From: Opitutia bacterium UBA7441
GTDB taxonomy: Bacteria > Verrucomicrobiota > Verrucomicrobiia > Opitutales > Coraliomargaritaceae
Reading direction: 5' to 3'
Length of the DNA: 8,364 nt
Assembly: GCA_002480015.1 (NCBI GenBank)
Contig: DLQD01000139.1
Location: 52,789-61,152 of the forward strand
Shown here: piece by piece, positions 1 through 7,013 of the stretch
How positions within the stretch are numbered: position 1 is the first letter of the stretch
How the letters are laid out: every line of letters begins with the position of its first letter
Made by a program: the position numbers and the translations under genes
The notes under the pieces: model-generated
What the model saw: the letters and a program-made list of their open reading frames with translations, nothing else
What the model was told of the DNA's origin: nothing
The model's database searches: none

Positions 1-51
1 CGACCCTCTGCTCCCAAAGCAGATGCGCTAGCCAGGCTGCGCTACGCCCCG
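1..51 (-). tRNA. tRNA-Pro (anticodon TGG), 3' part outside window
   Basis: Read on the minus strand from position 51, the sequence folds as the first two thirds of a tRNA. It has a 5' acceptor strand CGGGGCG (51-45), TA at tRNA positions 8-9, and a D arm closed by GCGC/GCGC (42-39 and 28-25). The anticodon arm has stem TCTGC/GCAGA and the seven-base loop TTTGGGA. The anticodon is TGG (plus-strand 16-14), which decodes proline CCN codons. The GCGTAGCGCAGCCTGG stretch closely resembles bacterial proline tRNAs as I remember them. The T arm and 3' acceptor strand lie left of position 1, so the gene is cut by the window and is not evidently broken. It is transcribed away from the TPR gene that follows. 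Confidence 0.94.
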
Positions 52-74
52 ATACCAAAAGAAGAGCGAAGTGC

Positions 75-97
75 ATCATAATTAGTCCTTCTGTCAA
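75..97 (-). promoter_or_regulatory. possible promoter elements for tRNA-Pro
   Basis: On the minus strand, upstream of the tRNA, there is a perfect TTGACA hexamer (plus 97-92) and a TATGAT hexamer (plus 80-75). TATGAT sits about 24 bases before the mature tRNA 5' end, a sensible place for a -10 box of a tRNA gene. The spacing between the two hexamers is only 11 bases, too short for a standard sigma-70 pair, so they may not work together. Low confidence. Confidence 0.25.
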
Positions 98-160
98 CCT
101 ACATTTATTGCAAATTAAAGTTCGCGATTTGCCCTTAACGCCCCAACCTCGCCGCTTGCT

Positions 161-3001
161 ATGCCTACACAGTGCTCGAGGAGTTCAGCCAAGCAAGCCG
201 CCCGGTGGGCCGGTCTCTGGCTTTTGCCTTTTCTAGGGCTCTCCGCGCAGACGCTGCAGGAACAAGTTGACCTCGCCGTGGGCGCTTTTGGAGAGGGCAA
301 CTACACCCAGGCTTATTGGACATTCGAGAATATCGAGCTCGATTACGGGCAAGAACCGGAGTTCCTCGATGCCAGTTTCCAAGGCACCGTCCTTCCAGTG
401 CGCGCCTACGCTGCGCTCATGGCTGAGCGACCGACCGACGCGCTGATCTTTTTCGATCAATTGCTACGCGAACACAAACCACGCGCCGGAGTCCGGGCCT
501 TCGCTATTTTTAATTATGCCATCGCACTCGCACAGACCGATGCGCTGGCCGCGGCCGCGAGCGTATTCCATAGCTTCCAGGAGGCCTTTCACGGCTCTGA
601 CGAGGCGGCCCTCGCCGCTCTTCAGGAGGCCAACCTACTCTTCGAAATCGGCGAGACCGCCTCCGCCAATGCCCAGTTGGACGCCTTTTACAGCTCGGAG
701 GCCCCCGCCACCCTACGCATGCAGGCTCGGCTCCGTGCCCTACAAATCGCCAGTGAGACGGGCGATGCGGCGCGGGCGCGCTCAATCCTTTTCGAAACCG
801 ATTGGAACGTGACCTTCATGCCTGACATCGCGATACTCAGCTTCGCCGCGCTCGACGCGGGGGACGTGCTCCTGGGCGACGGCCGCCATCTGGACGCGAT
901 CCGCGCCTACCGGCTGACGCTCCCACGCGATGTGCTGATCGAAAAACAACGCGAGCGCCTCGTACTCACACAGCAATCGCTCCGTCAACAGGCAGCCTTT
1001 GCATCCAGCATTTGGAAAAGTCATTCAGCCCAACTTATCGCCCGACTCAAACGCCAACTCGAACGGCTCGAACAAATGGACGACTACACACCGGGACTCT
1101 ACTTACGCTCAGGGCAGGCCTACCTACTGGCCAGCCGCTACCGCGAGTCGGCCATCCTCTTCCGCACGATCGCGCTGAACACCGATTACGAGGCCGACTT
1201 GCGTGCCGAAGCACACTACCGCTGGATACTCGCCTTGAGTGAAGCCGAAAAATGGGAGCTCGCCCGCGCCACCGCAGAGCAGTTTCTCCATCTCCACCCC
1301 GACCACCCACTGGCTAATAGTGCGCTCTTTCTGATCGCCCGCGCTTACCAGGGCGAAGGTGCCTTCTACGACGCGATCGAAGTGCTCGACCGCCTGATCG
1401 CAAACTTCCCGCAGGATAAGCAAGCCCCCCGCTGGTATTTCACTCGCGGCTATAATTACAGCGTGCTCGAGCAACAAGCCGCGGCGCGGGAGAACTTTCA
1501 AACCGCGCTCAAAAACTACCCAAACAGTGAGCTAGCCACACAACTCGAACTCTGGCAGGGGCTGACACACTTCTTCGAACGCAATTACGACGAAAGCTTG
1601 CAAGTACTGACAGATCTCAAAAAGCGCAGTCAATCGCACCCGATGTATCCGGAAATCCTCTACAGGATAGCCAATCTCTACTACGCACAGCGCGACTATC
1701 AAAAAGCACTCGAGGGCATCGAATTCTTGATTGGAAACTACCCCGAGCACGCCCGTTACGGCGAAGCACTCGCACTGAAAGGCGACATCTACATGGGGCT
1801 CGGCGAATTGGTCCTCGCCGCCGCATCCTTTCGTCAAGTGCCCGCCGACGAGCCACGCATCTACGACTACGCCGTCTTTCAGGCCTCGAAGATCTACAAG
1901 GCACTCGAGCGCTATGATCAACTACGTAGCCACCTTCAGGTTTACGTCGACCGCTCCGACGCCAATGAACGCCCCCGCGTGAGCGAAGCGCTCTACTGGA
2001 TCGGCTGGTCGCTGCAGCAAGAAGACCGCTCGGCGGAAGCTTTTCCCCTCTACGAGGATGCCCTCACCCGCTTTGGTGACGACCCAAAGGCGCGTGCCGT
2101 CGGCGAGATCCTCTCCGCCTACGCCGACCTCTTCAAACGCAGCGAGCATGCCACGCTTAGTTTTGAAACATGGCTACAAGAGAGCAGTGAACGAAGCCTA
2201 GCCGAAAACAAACTGACCTGGTTCGCACGCCTCACCCGGTTCACCGCCCATCGGCAGCGCCGCTTAATCGATAATGCCACCGCCGAGGCTACCTTGCTCT
2301 CGATCCACAGACTGGTGCCGATCCGAGAGCAGGACCCCGAGACCTTGGCCGAGGTCGGCATCGTGCTCGTCGATCGCGGCTACGAATCAGCCGACGATTA
2401 CTTCGAGCAAATCCTCAACCAATACCCGAAACGCTTCGAACGCGCGGCCGCATATTACGGCAAAGCCAAACTAGCTGCTAAGAATGAGCGACTCGACGAA
2501 GCCCGCCGCTGGCTGATCCGCTTCCTTGAAGAGACTCCGACCCACTCACTCGCCGCAGAAGCGCGTTTGCTCGCGGCGGACATCCTGACCCGTCAGGGTG
2601 TCTACACGGCGGCGCGCAAGGCCCTCGATGAAATCCTTCAGATCAAGGAAATGCGCGGCCGCCCCCATGCCCGTGCACTAGCCGGGCTCGCGCGTATCGA
2701 AACGGAGCAAGACCATGCCAAACGCGCCATCCCCTACTGGCAACGCATCTACACCCTTTACCGCGCCTATACTGAATTAGTGGTTGAGGCCTACTGGGAG
2801 AGCGCACAGCTCTTCGAGGAAATCGACGACCCCATTGCCGCACGCAACACCCTGGCCGAGCTCCTGCGCGATGAGCGTCTGAAGACGTATCCACAATATG
2901 CACAAGCCGAGCTCGAGCTGCCGCGCCTGGAGAAAGCCGCCCAAGCACGGAGCGCGACAGCTGAGCAGACGGCAGATACAGAAAGGAAGGCAGAATTGTG
3001 A
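161..3001 (+). CDS. exported tetratricopeptide-repeat protein, 946 aa
   Basis: This is a large, mostly helical protein, probably periplasmic or outer-membrane associated. Residues 1-29 look like a Sec signal peptide: a basic start (KQAAR), the hydrophobic WLLPFLGLSA, and likely cleavage near LSA/QT. The rest is built of TPR-like helical hairpins. The clearest run is about residues 315-560, with phrases such as 'AIEVLDRLIANFP', 'ALKNYPNSELA' and 'YQKALEGIEFLIGNYPEHA'; more lie at about 610-660 and 764-930. This is the spacing seen in TPR, YbgF- and BamD-like repeat proteins. No catalytic motif is visible. ATG 161 is the first start codon after an in-frame TAA at 116-118, and any later start would remove the signal peptide; there is no good Shine-Dalgarno site. 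The stop overlaps the next gene (GTGA), so the two are probably translationally coupled. A scaffold or cargo-binding role for the ExbB-type motor encoded downstream is inference only. The TPR call is firm; the function is unknown. Confidence 0.9.
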   Translation: MPTQCSRSSAKQAARWAGLWLLPFLGLSAQTLQEQVDLAVGAFGEGNYTQAYWTFENIELDYGQEPEFLDASFQGTVLPVRAYAALMAERPTDALIFFDQLLREHKPRAGVRAFAIFNYAIALAQTDALAAAASVFHSFQEAFHGSDEAALAALQEANLLFEIGETASANAQLDAFYSSEAPATLRMQARLRALQIASETGDAARARSILFETDWNVTFMPDIAILSFAALDAGDVLLGDGRHLDAIRAYRLTLPRDVLIEKQRERLVLTQQSLRQQAAFASSIWKSHSAQLIARLKRQLERLEQMDDYTPGLYLRSGQAYLLASRYRESAILFRTIALNTDYEADLRAEAHYRWILALSEAEKWELARATAEQFLHLHPDHPLANSALFLIARAYQGEGAFYDAIEVLDRLIANFPQDKQAPRWYFTRGYNYSVLEQQAAARENFQTALKNYPNSELATQLELWQGLTHFFERNYDESLQVLTDLKKRSQSHPMYPEILYRIANLYYAQRDYQKALEGIEFLIGNYPEHARYGEALALKGDIYMGLGELVLAAASFRQVPADEPRIYDYAVFQASKIYKALERYDQLRSHLQVYVDRSDANERPRVSEALYWIGWSLQQEDRSAEAFPLYEDALTRFGDDPKARAVGEILSAYADLFKRSEHATLSFETWLQESSERSLAENKLTWFARLTRFTAHRQRRLIDNATAEATLLSIHRLVPIREQDPETLAEVGIVLVDRGYESADDYFEQILNQYPKRFERAAAYYGKAKLAAKNERLDEARRWLIRFLEETPTHSLAAEARLLAADILTRQGVYTAARKALDEILQIKEMRGRPHARALAGLARIETEQDHAKRAIPYWQRIYTLYRAYTELVVEAYWESAQLFEEIDDPIAARNTLAELLRDERLKTYPQYAQAELELPRLEKAAQARSATAEQTADTERKAEL
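2984..2990 (+). promoter_or_regulatory. strong ribosome binding site for the GTG-start gene
   Basis: AGGAAGG lies seven bases before the GTG at 2998 and inside the last codons of the TPR gene. It supports the unusual GTG start and the four-base overlap (GTGA) of the two genes. It is the clearest Shine-Dalgarno site I noted among the starts examined here. Confidence 0.75.
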
Positions 3002-3924
3002 AGATTCAAAAAACAAGCTCTCGCATCCCACTCGCGCTGTCGATTCTAGCCGGGCTAACGCATGCCCTCTCCGCCATCCCTTCGGAAGAGCTTGCCACGA
3101 TTAAGGCAGAGCTCTCGGAACCGATCCTGCTTAAACTGAAAAACCGCCAACAAATAAGCGGCAATCCGATAAACGTATCCGAAAAACAAATACAGGTCGC
3201 CTCCGCAGAAGGCGAAGGTGAGATCGTCTTCACTTTCGAACTAGAGCAGATCCAGGAGATCACAGTCCCCGGAGATAGCTACAAAGCGCTCGCGGCCGAA
3301 TGGATGCGTTCCGGCCAAAGCGAAGATGCTCTGGAGCTCATGGGTATGCTTTACGAGCAGCGTAAGACATTGCTGCCGCTCCTTCCGGCCAGTGACTCGC
3401 ACTTCTTTACCTACTATGTAGATCTGGTGCTCGATTCACCGCATCCCGCGCGCGCCATCGCGATCATCCAAACCCTGCGGCCGCAAATCGAGAACCCCGC
3501 AGCTCTGCGTGCGCTCGATGATGCAGTATTGGAGAGCTATCAGACCCTTGAACTTTATGAAGAGGCGCAGCCCCTAGCCGAAGCTTGGATCAAAGCACGC
3601 AAGCCCTACGGTGAGAGCGCACTCGGCTACTATGTGCTCGGCGCGGCGAGGCTACGAAGCGAGGCCTACGAAGAGGCGCTCGACCTCGCACTGCATCCCA
3701 TCGTCTTCGCCTCCCCCATCCCCACGGATAAGCTCGCCGAGTGCTACGCAGTCGCCGTGAGTGCGGCCCTGGCTCTGCGCGAGCGGACCTACGCCGCCAC
3801 CCTCTATCGCGAGATGCAGGCACGCGGGTTCGATTGGCCGGCTGATGACCGTAGCTTGCAAGCTTTCCTCAAAGACATTAACGAATATATAAATGACCAT
3901 GAAGAATCGCCGAAATCTGAATAG
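2998..3924 (+). CDS. exported protein of unknown function, small beta domain plus helical repeats, 308 aa
   Basis: I do not recognise a named family. Residues 1-26 look like a signal peptide (KIQK start, hydrophobic IPLALSILAGLTHALSA), which predicts export. Residues about 41-92 alternate hydrophobic and polar residues with turns ('ILLKLKNRQQISG', 'IQVASAEGEGEIVFTFE', 'IQEITVPG'), as in a small beta-barrel such as an SH3- or Sm-like fold; this is inference from pattern. From about residue 93 to the end the protein is helical and TPR-like ('SGQSEDALELMGMLYEQ', 'YEEALDLALHP', 'TYAATLYREMQARGFDW'). The start is GTG, chosen because of the AGGAAGG site before it, the GTGA overlap with the TPR gene, and the signal peptide it gives. 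It overlaps the ExbB gene by 32 bases. Its place between a TPR protein and an ExbB-type channel suggests an accessory part of the same envelope complex. Confidence 0.85.
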   Translation: MKIQKTSSRIPLALSILAGLTHALSAIPSEELATIKAELSEPILLKLKNRQQISGNPINVSEKQIQVASAEGEGEIVFTFELEQIQEITVPGDSYKALAAEWMRSGQSEDALELMGMLYEQRKTLLPLLPASDSHFFTYYVDLVLDSPHPARAIAIIQTLRPQIENPAALRALDDAVLESYQTLELYEEAQPLAEAWIKARKPYGESALGYYVLGAARLRSEAYEEALDLALHPIVFASPIPTDKLAECYAVAVSAALALRERTYAATLYREMQARGFDWPADDRSLQAFLKDINEYINDHEESPKSE

Positions 3925-4711
3925 TAGAACAGAGTTCACTCCTCGAGTAGAATCCACGCTTACCCGATCCGAATTGAGGCACACGCCCTCTCCTGCAAGT
4001 AAGTTAGGCATTTACTTATGCGCGATACTTCTGCCCGCTATCGCGCAAGCGCAGGACACTGCTGAAGCGGTCGTCGACGATAGCCTGAGCCTCTGGGGAC
4101 TCATTCTACAAGGCGGCTGGGCGATGTATCCGCTGGGTGCTTGCTCACTGGCCATGTTCTTTCTTATCTTTTACTCATGGAAAGAAACGGGGCGGGGGAA
4201 ATTCTTCACCTCAGCCCAGGTCGACGCCGCCAGTCGCGCCATCGCCGCAAGGGACTTTATCCAGGGCCAAACTGCGATCAACGAAACCAACACCCTACTC
4301 GGACGCGCCCTCACACCGGCTCTGGCCAAGCTCAGCGTCAGCCACGAGAAGGCCGAAAATCTCTTCATCGAAAACCTAGAAGCGGAGGAAAACTCCGTCA
4401 GCCAGTGGGTGACTTATCTGAACGTGGTCGCCTCAGTCGCACCGATGATCGGCCTACTTGGGACGGTCAGCGGCATGATCAGCGCCTTCCAAACAATCGG
4501 CCGTGGCGGGATGGGGCGCCCCGAATTACTGGCCGGCGATATCGGCGAGGCTCTGATCACCACGGCCACGGGCCTCGTTATTGGTATCCCTGCGATGATC
4601 GCCTACTTCGTGCTCAAGAACCGGCTGAACACAGCAATGATCGCTACCGCACAAGCTGGCTCGGAAGTGCTGGATGCGAAGGAAGAGAAGGCTTACACCT
4701 CTTCCTCCTAA
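3893..4711 (+). CDS. MotA/TolQ/ExbB proton-channel family protein
   Basis: This is an inner-membrane subunit of a proton-driven motor of the ExbB/TolQ type, which uses the proton motive force to drive envelope processes such as TonB-dependent uptake. Residues about 38-53 form a signal-like hydrophobic stretch ending AIAQA/QD. Three membrane segments follow: TM1 about 73-95 (GGWAMYPLGACSLAMFFLIF), TM2 about 175-200 with the family signature APMIGLLGTVSGMISAF, and TM3 about 219-241 (EALITTATGLVIGIPAMIAYF). The loop between TM1 and TM2 is cytoplasmic and helical, and the conserved threonines of TM2 and TM3 are present. The N-terminal extension of about 50 residues before a cleavable-looking signal is longer than in E. 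coli ExbB. ATG 3893 or ATG 3899 could be the start, as could TTG 3974 (codon 28); none has a good Shine-Dalgarno site. The gene ends the operon: no ExbD/TolR or TonB gene follows. The family is certain; exbB versus tolQ is not decided. Confidence 0.95.
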   Translation: MTMKNRRNLNSRTEFTPRVESTLTRSELRHTPSPASKLGIYLCAILLPAIAQAQDTAEAVVDDSLSLWGLILQGGWAMYPLGACSLAMFFLIFYSWKETGRGKFFTSAQVDAASRAIAARDFIQGQTAINETNTLLGRALTPALAKLSVSHEKAENLFIENLEAEENSVSQWVTYLNVVASVAPMIGLLGTVSGMISAFQTIGRGGMGRPELLAGDIGEALITTATGLVIGIPAMIAYFVLKNRLNTAMIATAQAGSEVLDAKEEKAYTSSS

Positions 4712-4778
4712 CTCCTGAATTAAGGATTAAGCGCGCAGTCAGAGTGAGGGCATCCATGCACTGAACTTTGCTTACAAT

Positions 4779-4798
4779 ACAGGGCAAGGATACCCTGT
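4779..4798. terminator. possible terminator hairpin between convergent genes
   Basis: ACAGGG (4779-4784) and CCCTGT (4793-4798) form a six-base-pair stem with an eight-base loop, followed by TT on the plus strand. It lies 67 bases after the ExbB stop and 14 bases beyond the cutA stop, where a terminator serving both convergent units would be expected. The T-tract is too short for a textbook intrinsic terminator, so the call is tentative. Confidence 0.4.
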
Positions 4799-4812
4799 TT
4801 CCTCCATCTGAC

Positions 4813-5124
4813 CTACTCGGTCGCCCACTCGAGATACTTTTGGCAGACGCTTTCGGGACGTAGCACAATCCACTCGGGAATGATGTAGGGGTGGTTCGCC
4901 TTAATGAAGGATTCAATCGCGGCACTGTTGCGGGCGGCGAATTTAACCATCAGACGAATCTCGGAGTGATCCTGAATCTCTCCTTTATAGCGATAGACCG
5001 AACGCACGTTGGGGTCGATCTTCACACAGGCCGCCAAGCTGCGTTCGACGAGCTCAAAGGCGATACGATCGGCCACGTCGGCGTTATCACAGGTCGTTAA
5101 CCCGATGCGTAGTTCATCACTCAT
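4813..5124 (-). CDS. cutA: CutA1 family divalent-cation tolerance protein
   Basis: This is a 103-residue protein of the CutA1 family, small trimeric ferredoxin-like proteins of about 100-115 residues, linked in E. coli to copper and other divalent-metal tolerance; the exact role is unsettled. Family features in order are 'VERSLAACVKI' (26-36), 'VYRYKGEIQDHSEIRLMVK' (43-61) and 'NHPYIIPEWIV' (77-87), matching the usual HPY..PE segment, then a C-terminal 'YLEWATE'. There is no signal peptide, so it should be cytoplasmic. It starts at the first ATG, with no clear Shine-Dalgarno site. It lies 128 bases downstream of the glcD-type gene on the same strand, so it could be co-transcribed with it, but no functional tie is evident. 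It converges on the ExbB gene. Confidence 0.93.
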   Translation of the reverse strand: MSDELRIGLTTCDNADVADRIAFELVERSLAACVKIDPNVRSVYRYKGEIQDHSEIRLMVKFAARNSAAIESFIKANHPYIIPEWIVLRPESVCQKYLEWATE

Positions 5125-5249
5125 AGCTAAAAAATACGTATCCGCAGCCCAAAGGTCAATCTGAACGAACGCGACGACTTAGTTTGCGAACTCTAATAAT
5201 GAAATAAGCTGCGAGGTATCAGTTGGGCTGATGGAGAAGCTTCGCGCAA

Positions 5250-5265
5250 GGATCAGCGATGATCC
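5250..5265. repeat. hairpin spanning the glcD-type stop codon
   Basis: GGATCA and TGATCC form a perfect six-base-pair inverted repeat around the four-base loop GCGA (plus strand). The TGA stop of the minus-strand oxidase gene (plus 5255-5253) lies in one arm. No T-tract follows on the minus strand, so it is not a standard terminator. It may be chance. Confidence 0.3.
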
Positions 5266-6692
5266 CATGGAAGCTTTACGTCGACCAACTCATGGTCCCA
5301 AATCTCGAAGTATTCAAAGATCTTGCCGGGATTAAGGATGCCTTGAGGATCGAGCGCGTCCTTGACGGCACGCATGGCGGCGATCTCGGCCTTGCTGTGC
5401 TGCATCCCCATAAAGGGAATCTTGGCCAGACCAATACCGTGCTCGCCAGTGATGACACCACCGAGATCGACGACTTTCTGCATGAGCTTTTTGATGCCCG
5501 CCTTGGCCTTTTTCGCGTCGGATTTGCTGGCGCGGTTATACATGATATGAACATGCAAATTCCCATCACCTGCATGGCCAAAGGTCGGCGTGGCGAGGCC
5601 AATCTCTTTCTTCAAAGCGATGGTATAGCGTATCAATTCGGCTTGTTTCTCGAGAGGCACGACGACATCTTCATTGAGCTTGGTGTCGGCAATCGAGAAC
5701 ATCGATTGCGAGCAGGTGCGGCGCACTTGCCAGAGCTTCTCCGCCTGCGCTTCGGTGCGCGCTTCACGTTGCGCGGCGGCTCGACCCTCCATGCATTCGA
5801 GTAGACGTTGACGTTGCTCACGCACTTCGTCCACGCGTCCGTCGAGCTCTATCAAAAGAATGGAGCTGCCGGGCTGGCCCTCGAAAATAACCTTCCCGGT
5901 ATAACGCTCCGCGCAATCAACCGACTGGCGATCTAGAAACTCAAGGATGGATGGGCTCACCCCCGCTTTAAAAAGCCCGACCACCGCTCTGAGTGCAGCC
6001 GCTTCACTCTTGAAAGCGAACATTCCCGTCCAGCGTTTGGCCGGCTTGGGGATTAGTTTGAGGTGGATCGTCGTGATCACACCGAGCGTGCCCTCGGAGC
6101 CAATGAGCAAGTCGCGAAGATTAAGACCGGACACATACTTCTTCAGAGGAAGCCCGAAAGTAAAGGCTTTGCCATTGGCCAAGTAACCCTCAAGCCCGAG
6201 CACATAGTCACGAGTCACCCCGTATTTCACGCAACGCATACCGCCGGCGTTGCAGGCCACGTTCCCGCCGATCGTGGAATATTTCTTCGAAGAAGGATCC
6301 GGGGGGAAAAAGAGCCCGAGTGCTTCGACCGCAGCTTGCAATTCGGCGGTCACAACACCCGCACCGACGGTAGCCATACGTGCGACTCGATTGATCTCCA
6401 TCCGCTTCAGATCTGCAAGGTCGAGCACCCAGCCGCCTTTAACCGGGACAGCCGAGCCCGTGGCCGAGCTGCCCGCACCGCGGGTCGTCACGGGAATCGC
6501 ATACGTATGCGCGAGTTTTAAAACGACGCCGACCTCCTCAGGCGACTGCACCCGAATCACACGCTCCGGCAGGAACGAGAGGCGCAAGTTATCGAGCGAC
6601 GCGCGAAAGCGGTTATCCATATCCGACTGGACTCGCCCCGGCAGCTTAAGCTCCAATTTGCGCGCAGCGATGCGTTCATTCTTTGAGTTCAT
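5253..6692 (-). CDS. FAD-linked oxidase, GlcD / D-lactate dehydrogenase family
   Basis: This is a 479-residue flavoenzyme of the FAD-binding type 4 (vanillyl-alcohol oxidase) superfamily, the group that oxidises 2-hydroxy acids such as glycolate or D-lactate to 2-keto acids. The FAD-binding half shows 'VTTRGAGSSATGSAVPVKGG' (68-87), 'PPDPSSKKYSTIGGNVACNAGG' in part (130-151), 'YGVTRDYVLGLE' (157-168) and 'IGSEGTLGVIT' (197-207). The C-terminal half shows 'GHAGDGNLHVHI' (372-383), whose histidines are expected at the active site, then 'GGVITGEHGIGLAKIPFM' (411-428) and 'LDPQGILNPGKIF' (447-459). The length suits GlcD. There is no signal peptide. No glcE or glcF gene is adjacent, so it could be a stand-alone D-lactate or 2-hydroxyglutarate dehydrogenase as easily as glycolate oxidase subunit D; the substrate cannot be fixed from sequence alone. 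The start at 6692 has no strong Shine-Dalgarno site. It is divergent from ychF and upstream of cutA. Confidence 0.94.
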   Translation of the reverse strand: MNSKNERIAARKLELKLPGRVQSDMDNRFRASLDNLRLSFLPERVIRVQSPEEVGVVLKLAHTYAIPVTTRGAGSSATGSAVPVKGGWVLDLADLKRMEINRVARMATVGAGVVTAELQAAVEALGLFFPPDPSSKKYSTIGGNVACNAGGMRCVKYGVTRDYVLGLEGYLANGKAFTFGLPLKKYVSGLNLRDLLIGSEGTLGVITTIHLKLIPKPAKRWTGMFAFKSEAAALRAVVGLFKAGVSPSILEFLDRQSVDCAERYTGKVIFEGQPGSSILLIELDGRVDEVREQRQRLLECMEGRAAAQREARTEAQAEKLWQVRRTCSQSMFSIADTKLNEDVVVPLEKQAELIRYTIALKKEIGLATPTFGHAGDGNLHVHIMYNRASKSDAKKAKAGIKKLMQKVVDLGGVITGEHGIGLAKIPFMGMQHSKAEIAAMRAVKDALDPQGILNPGKIFEYFEIWDHELVDVKLPWDHR

Positions 6693-6719
6693 GGTGAATA
6701 CGGCTTAAGATAAGATTTT

Positions 6720-6750
6720 TTTAGAGGATGCGCGATTGGCAGAATGTAAA
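6720..6750 (-). promoter_or_regulatory. possible promoter of the glcD-type gene
   Basis: On the minus strand, TTTACA (plus 6750-6745, five of six matches to TTGACA) is followed after 19 bases by TCTAAA (plus 6725-6720, four of six to TATAAT). The pair ends 28 bases before the ATG at 6692. The spacing is long and the -10 box poor, so this is only a candidate. Confidence 0.2.
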
Positions 6751-6775
6751 ATGAAAAACCGAGGCCATGATTTAG

Positions 6776-6785
6776 GTGCATGCAC
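6776..6785. repeat. ten-base perfect palindrome, candidate operator
   Basis: GTGCATGCAC is a perfect palindrome 84 bases upstream of the glcD-type start and just upstream of its candidate promoter. Position and symmetry would suit a dimeric regulator site, but there is one copy only and no regulator gene in the window. Confidence 0.25.
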
Positions 6786-6890
6786 GTGTCAGGCTTTAGC
6801 GTAGACGACAGTCCAGTTCCCTGGCATTGAGTCGATTCAAATAGCGGGAGCATCCTGTATCAATAAAAAGTCTACTCACTCTGATTTTTA

Positions 6891-7013
6891 TGAGCGCAGG
6901 AAAAATCCAAGCGCTCAATGCCGAAGAGGCATGAAAACGGCTGCCTCGAAATGATGATTCGGGGCGGAAGCAAGAAACGGCTCGTGGTCGACGACTTCGC
7001 CAGGCTCTGGCGA
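6891..7013 (+). other. cluster of four potential RNA hairpins upstream of ychF
   Basis: Four inverted repeats lie within 123 bases. H1: TGAGCGC (6891-6897) with GCGCTCA (6911-6917), seven pairs. H2 directly abuts it: ATGCC (6918-6922) with GGCAT (6928-6932), five pairs. H3: CTGCCTCGAA (6941-6950) with TTCGGGGCGG (6958-6967), ten pairs of which two are G-U only if the plus strand is transcribed. H4: TCGCCAG (6997-7003) with CTGGCGA (7007-7013), seven pairs. The eight bases AAACGGCT occur twice, at 6935-6942 and 6975-6982. None is followed by a T-tract. This could be a structured leader of ychF, a small RNA, or a decayed coding fragment. It matches no riboswitch I can recall. Confidence 0.3.

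Noticed and set aside
4141..4764. 207-residue plus-strand frame inside the ExbB gene
   Set aside because: It is an out-of-frame shadow of a clear ExbB/TolQ protein, with low-complexity Arg/Gly/Pro content.
5259..5804. 181-residue plus-strand reading frame opposite the oxidase gene
   Set aside because: It is antisense to a gene with unmistakable FAD-oxidase motifs and shows no domain of its own.
6951..6980. Hammerhead-ribozyme-like core, TGATGA followed later by GAAAC
   Set aside because: The required C before TGATGA is an A, there is no flush stem II between the two motifs, and no stem III closes around a cleavage site.
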